Origin: Planctomycetota bacterium
Lineage (GTDB): Bacteria > Planctomycetota > SZUA-567 > JAFGNG01
Direction: 5' to 3'
Length of the DNA: 8,831 nt
Assembly (NCBI GenBank): GCA_016927125.1
Contig: JAFGNG010000205.1
Span: forward strand, 1-8,831
A program made the translations under genes and the position numbers. The notes below the pieces were generated by a model, which saw only the letters and a program-made list of their open reading frames with translations, made no database searches and was not told the DNA's origin. Shown piece after piece: positions 6,548-8,831 of this stretch (the first letter of the stretch is position 1; the number at the start of each line of letters is the position of its first letter).

Positions 6548-6723
6548 CGGTTTGTGAAGTTGGTTTGGGCCGGTCCGCTTGCGGAGGCCCGGGCTGCGGG
6601 ACGACTTCCCGCGCCACCGACGCAACCTTCGGACAGCCGGATTACGGCGCGCATACCGGAAATCTCTCATCATCATGCAGACAGCGCTGTTATTGCGGCT
6701 TTATTAAGGAAAGGGCAAGTATC
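6548..6723 (+). promoter_or_regulatory. 176-nt flgE leader region with two strong hairpins
   Basis: No gene fits this gap. Hairpin 1 (6567-6590) pairs GGGCC with GGCCC outside a two-base GG bulge and TCCG with CGGA around a CTTG loop. Hairpin 2 (6596-6612) pairs GCGGGA with TCCCGC around a CGACT loop. GCCG-GATTA-CGGC (6636-6648) is a weaker third. None is followed by a T-run, so intrinsic termination is not indicated. A 10-bp palindrome ACAGCGCTGT lies at 6681-6690. The flgE ribosome-binding site AAGGAAAGGG (6706-6715) is 8 nt before the ATG. No sigma-28 or sigma-54 promoter is visible. It may be a regulatory leader or an RNA-processing site; I could not fit it to a known riboswitch. Confidence 0.5.
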
Positions 6724-8831
6724 ATGGGTTTAAGTCAGGCATTGTACAGCGGCATCAGTGGGTTATCCAACCACCAACGCCGGATGGACAATATCGGTAA
6801 TAACCTGGCCAACGTTAACACGGTTGGCTTCAAGAAGGGGGTGCATCAGTTCCAGACCCTCTTCTCACAAACGCTGAGGGGAGGCACCGCCCCGGCTAAT
6901 GATCGCGGCGCGATCAATCCCATTCAGGTTGGCCTGGGCGCCAGCACCAGCAGCATCCTGCAACAGTTCACCCAGGGTTCATTGGAGGTAACCGGCAACC
7001 AACGCGACCTGGCGATAGAAGGAAATGGCTTCTTCGTGCTCAACACAGGGATCAGCGGCACCTGGGGCCGGGCCTATACCCGCGACGGCACCTTCTACCT
7101 CGGCACCGACGGCAAGCTGCTGGCGGGCGAGGGCCTGCGGGTGCAGGGATTGTTGTCGGACGAGAACGGCCAAATTCAGGAAGCAGCGGAGATTTCGGAT
7201 CTGCTCATTCCGATCGGCAAGACCGGCGCCGCGCAGGAAACCACCCTGATGGCGATGACCGGGAATCTTAACTCCAACGTGGATGTATCTACTCCCCATA
7301 ACAACATTACAACACGCGCCTTTATGCCAACGGCTAACACTCAGTCAACCTGGATTACCGGCAATTCCGGCAATACCCTCAACCTCGGCCATGTGGAAAC
7401 CTCTGCTGGCCTATGGGATACACAGGGGTTTACAGATCTGGGAGCAGGTGGTGTTTACAGTGCCCAGTTAGATATTGATGGGGATGCGGTTGCGGATTGG
7501 GGTGTAATTGATGCTGGTCCTGCAGGAGTTCAAACCGGGGAATTAATTGACATAGACATGGATGGTTTAATTACTGCTGCAGATACCTTGGTGGACACTG
7601 ATGGAGACGATATTGCTGATGCTACCTATACTTATGTCGACACGGATCTCAGCAATACAGTCAACGCCGGTGACGGCATCGATCAGACCGGAGATGGTAT
7701 AATTGACTGGTATGTCACTGCCGGGCGGCGGGCAACCCTGGGAACTAATCTCGCGAATCTGCGATATCTACGCGGCACTTCCATGGTGTCTCCTTTCAAC
7801 GGCATCAGCACAGGCGATCAGATTGACTTCCAGTGGCTCAAGGGCGGTCGCAGGATGACCGCCACCTTCACCTACGGCATCAATGACGCGACCGACCCCA
7901 ACCTGACCGTACCGGGGCAGATCGAGGGTGACGGCACCACGCTCAATGATCTCCTGACCTTCCTCTGCGGCGACGTCAATGACGATGGCAATGGCGCTTC
8001 CGACCAGCGGCTCCTGGGCGGCGCCATGGGTACTATCCACACCCGGACGCGCACTGCTGGCACGGATGGTTATGATGTCATCTCCGAGCATGCCGGTGCC
8101 TTCCTCCGGCAGTATCTCGGCGGCGGCGTTCCGCATGACGGGGCGGTAGACTACTTCAACACCGGTTCAAAGAATGACACCACCCGCGTCTCCATTGGCA
8201 GCAACCTAGGTACTGAAAACGCGATTACAGATATCGAAATCAGTTACAACAATGTGAATTACACCGATATCTTCTCCGAGGACGCGGATTACGGCACGGT
8301 TACCGGCGGCAGCACCACTGCCAACATTGTGGTCTACGACAGCCTGGGCAATCCCAAGAGCGTTACCGCGCAGATGTCGCTGGTAGCGCGGGATGACAAC
8401 TTCAGTACCTGGCGTTGGATTGCCGACAGCGTTGACGATACCGACGCCACCTGGCTCTTCGTGGATGAGAACGGCGATCCCATTTACAACGACCAGGCAG
8501 CGCCCACCACCAGCATCAATGTCGGTACCGGGCTGATCCGCTTCGATTCCGAGGGCGTCTTTGTCCGCGGCGTAGAGCTGAGCAGCACCGGTGGCATCGA
8601 GATTGATCTGGAGAACCAGGGCGTCAACCTGCCCTTGAGCATCGGGATCACCGAAGGCCTGTCCAGCTCGCTGACCCAGGATCTGGACTTCAGTTTCATG
8701 ACCAGCGTGGCGGCGGCCTCTGACTTTAACCTCCGCGACCAGAACGGCTCACCTCCCGGTACCTTGGACAGCTTCACCGTGACCTCGGACGGCATCATTA
8801 ACGGGGTTTACTCCAATGGCGTGCTGGAAGT
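6724..8831 (+). CDS. flgE: Flagellar hook protein FlgE, oversized (partial, 3' end outside window)
   Basis: The frame stays open from ATG 6724 to the right edge, giving 702 residues without a stop. The N-terminus ALYSGISGLSNHQRRMDNIG followed by NNLANVNTVGFKK (25-38) is the rod/hook D0 signature. Next come NPIQVGLGAS, FTQGSLEVTGNQRDLAIEGNG (a D1 hallmark) and YTRDGTF. VVYDSLGNPKSVTAQM (from residue 536) is the FlgE D2 hallmark. The C-terminal D1/D0 helices lie beyond the window, so the full protein likely exceeds 750 residues, about twice the 400 of Salmonella. Between residues 240 and 330 is an Asp-rich, calcium-loop-like insert of lower GC. FlgE polymerises about 120 copies per hook, so the insert would be displayed many times. 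It is the last gene seen; rod or basal-body genes may follow. The N-terminal motif set recalls FlgE from planctomycetes and similar diderms. Confidence 0.95.
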   Translation, partial: MGLSQALYSGISGLSNHQRRMDNIGNNLANVNTVGFKKGVHQFQTLFSQTLRGGTAPANDRGAINPIQVGLGASTSSILQQFTQGSLEVTGNQRDLAIEGNGFFVLNTGISGTWGRAYTRDGTFYLGTDGKLLAGEGLRVQGLLSDENGQIQEAAEISDLLIPIGKTGAAQETTLMAMTGNLNSNVDVSTPHNNITTRAFMPTANTQSTWITGNSGNTLNLGHVETSAGLWDTQGFTDLGAGGVYSAQLDIDGDAVADWGVIDAGPAGVQTGELIDIDMDGLITAADTLVDTDGDDIADATYTYVDTDLSNTVNAGDGIDQTGDGIIDWYVTAGRRATLGTNLANLRYLRGTSMVSPFNGISTGDQIDFQWLKGGRRMTATFTYGINDATDPNLTVPGQIEGDGTTLNDLLTFLCGDVNDDGNGASDQRLLGGAMGTIHTRTRTAGTDGYDVISEHAGAFLRQYLGGGVPHDGAVDYFNTGSKNDTTRVSIGSNLGTENAITDIEISYNNVNYTDIFSEDADYGTVTGGSTTANIVVYDSLGNPKSVTAQMSLVARDDNFSTWRWIADSVDDTDATWLFVDENGDPIYNDQAAPTTSINVGTGLIRFDSEGVFVRGVELSSTGGIEIDLENQGVNLPLSIGITEGLSSSLTQDLDFSFMTSVAAASDFNLRDQNGSPPGTLDSFTVTSDGIINGVYSNGVLE
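7471..7710 (+). repeat. Asp-rich calcium-loop repeats inside FlgE (residues about 250-329)
   Basis: Three TSP3-like ten-residue loops are present: DIDGDAVADW (250-259), DTDGDDIADA (291-300) and DQTGDGIIDW (320-329). Two EF-hand/dockerin-like twelve-residue loops are DIDMDGLITAAD (276-287), a perfect DxDxDGxIxxxD, and the degenerate DTDLSNTVNAGD (306-317). The order EF-like, TSP3-like, EF-like, TSP3-like makes two tandem units of about 26-30 residues. Such loops bind calcium in known families; binding here is inferred. The DNA coding the block has lower GC than its flanks. Confidence 0.7.

Noticed and set aside
6567..6612. Intrinsic terminators formed by the two flgE-leader hairpins
   Set aside because: Neither hairpin is followed by a run of T, on either strand, and flgE follows in the same direction.
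6567..6660. Possible cyclic-di-GMP (GEMM) riboswitch before flgE
   Set aside because: Fragments such as GACGCAA (6619-6625) and AGCCGGATTAC (6635-6645) recall GEMM, but the conserved AGGGCAAACC strand, the GAAA tetraloop and its receptor could not be found in order.
7768..8136. 122-codon - strand frame opposite flgE
   Set aside because: Shadow of flgE coding; no ribosome-binding site or domain is apparent and it is embedded in a conserved gene.

Overview
The window is a contiguous stretch of a bacterial flagellar export, hook-assembly and hook operon, with every gene on the + strand. The layout is: the 3' end of a gene that is most likely fliI (1-143), fliJ (145-597), a motE/ylxF-like membrane coiled-coil gene (623-1480), an exported FecR-domain gene (1480-2859), fliK (2989-5073), flgD (5152-6141), the small conserved 'flagellar operon protein' (6134-6547) and the 5' part of a very large flgE (6724 to beyond the right edge). 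This is the order known from Firmicutes-type fla operons (fliI-fliJ-ylxF-fliK-flgD-small gene-flgE), with one extra gene, the FecR-domain gene, between motE and fliK. Most genes are spaced by 1-26 nt or overlap. The three longer gaps (129, 78 and 176 nt) precede fliK, flgD and flgE.

The organism cannot be named from this sequence. GC content is moderate to high. The FlgE N-terminus and the FecR protein with an N-terminal export signal suggest a diderm, possibly a PVC-group or other deep-branching or candidate lineage rather than a Bacillus-like one; this is inference only.

Functionally the genes cover the export ATPase and its stalk (FliI, FliJ), an inner-membrane MotE-like factor, the hook-length ruler and substrate-specificity switch (FliK), the hook cap (FlgD) and the hook subunit (FlgE). 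Regulation is visible in the gap before fliK: a perfect match to the E. coli sigma-28 (FliA) consensus, TAAAGTTT-N11-GCCGATAA, at 2865-2891. Its -35 box overlaps an 8-bp inverted repeat that also contains the stop codon of the FecR gene. This would let fliK, flgD and possibly flgE be re-transcribed by the late flagellar sigma factor.

The most unusual content is in the hook proteins. FlgD has a normal N-terminal hook-cap domain but ends in a domain of about 125-165 residues that looks like the tandem repeat unit of large calcium-dependent surface adhesins. FlgE carries an Asp-rich insert (about residues 250-329) with alternating EF-hand/dockerin-like and TSP3-like loops, encoded by DNA of clearly lower GC than its flanks (44% against 62.5% in two hand-counted 120-nt blocks). 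Together they suggest a hook and hook cap carrying acquired, probably calcium-binding, surface modules. The 176-nt gap before flgE holds two strong hairpins without U-tracts and may be a structured leader.
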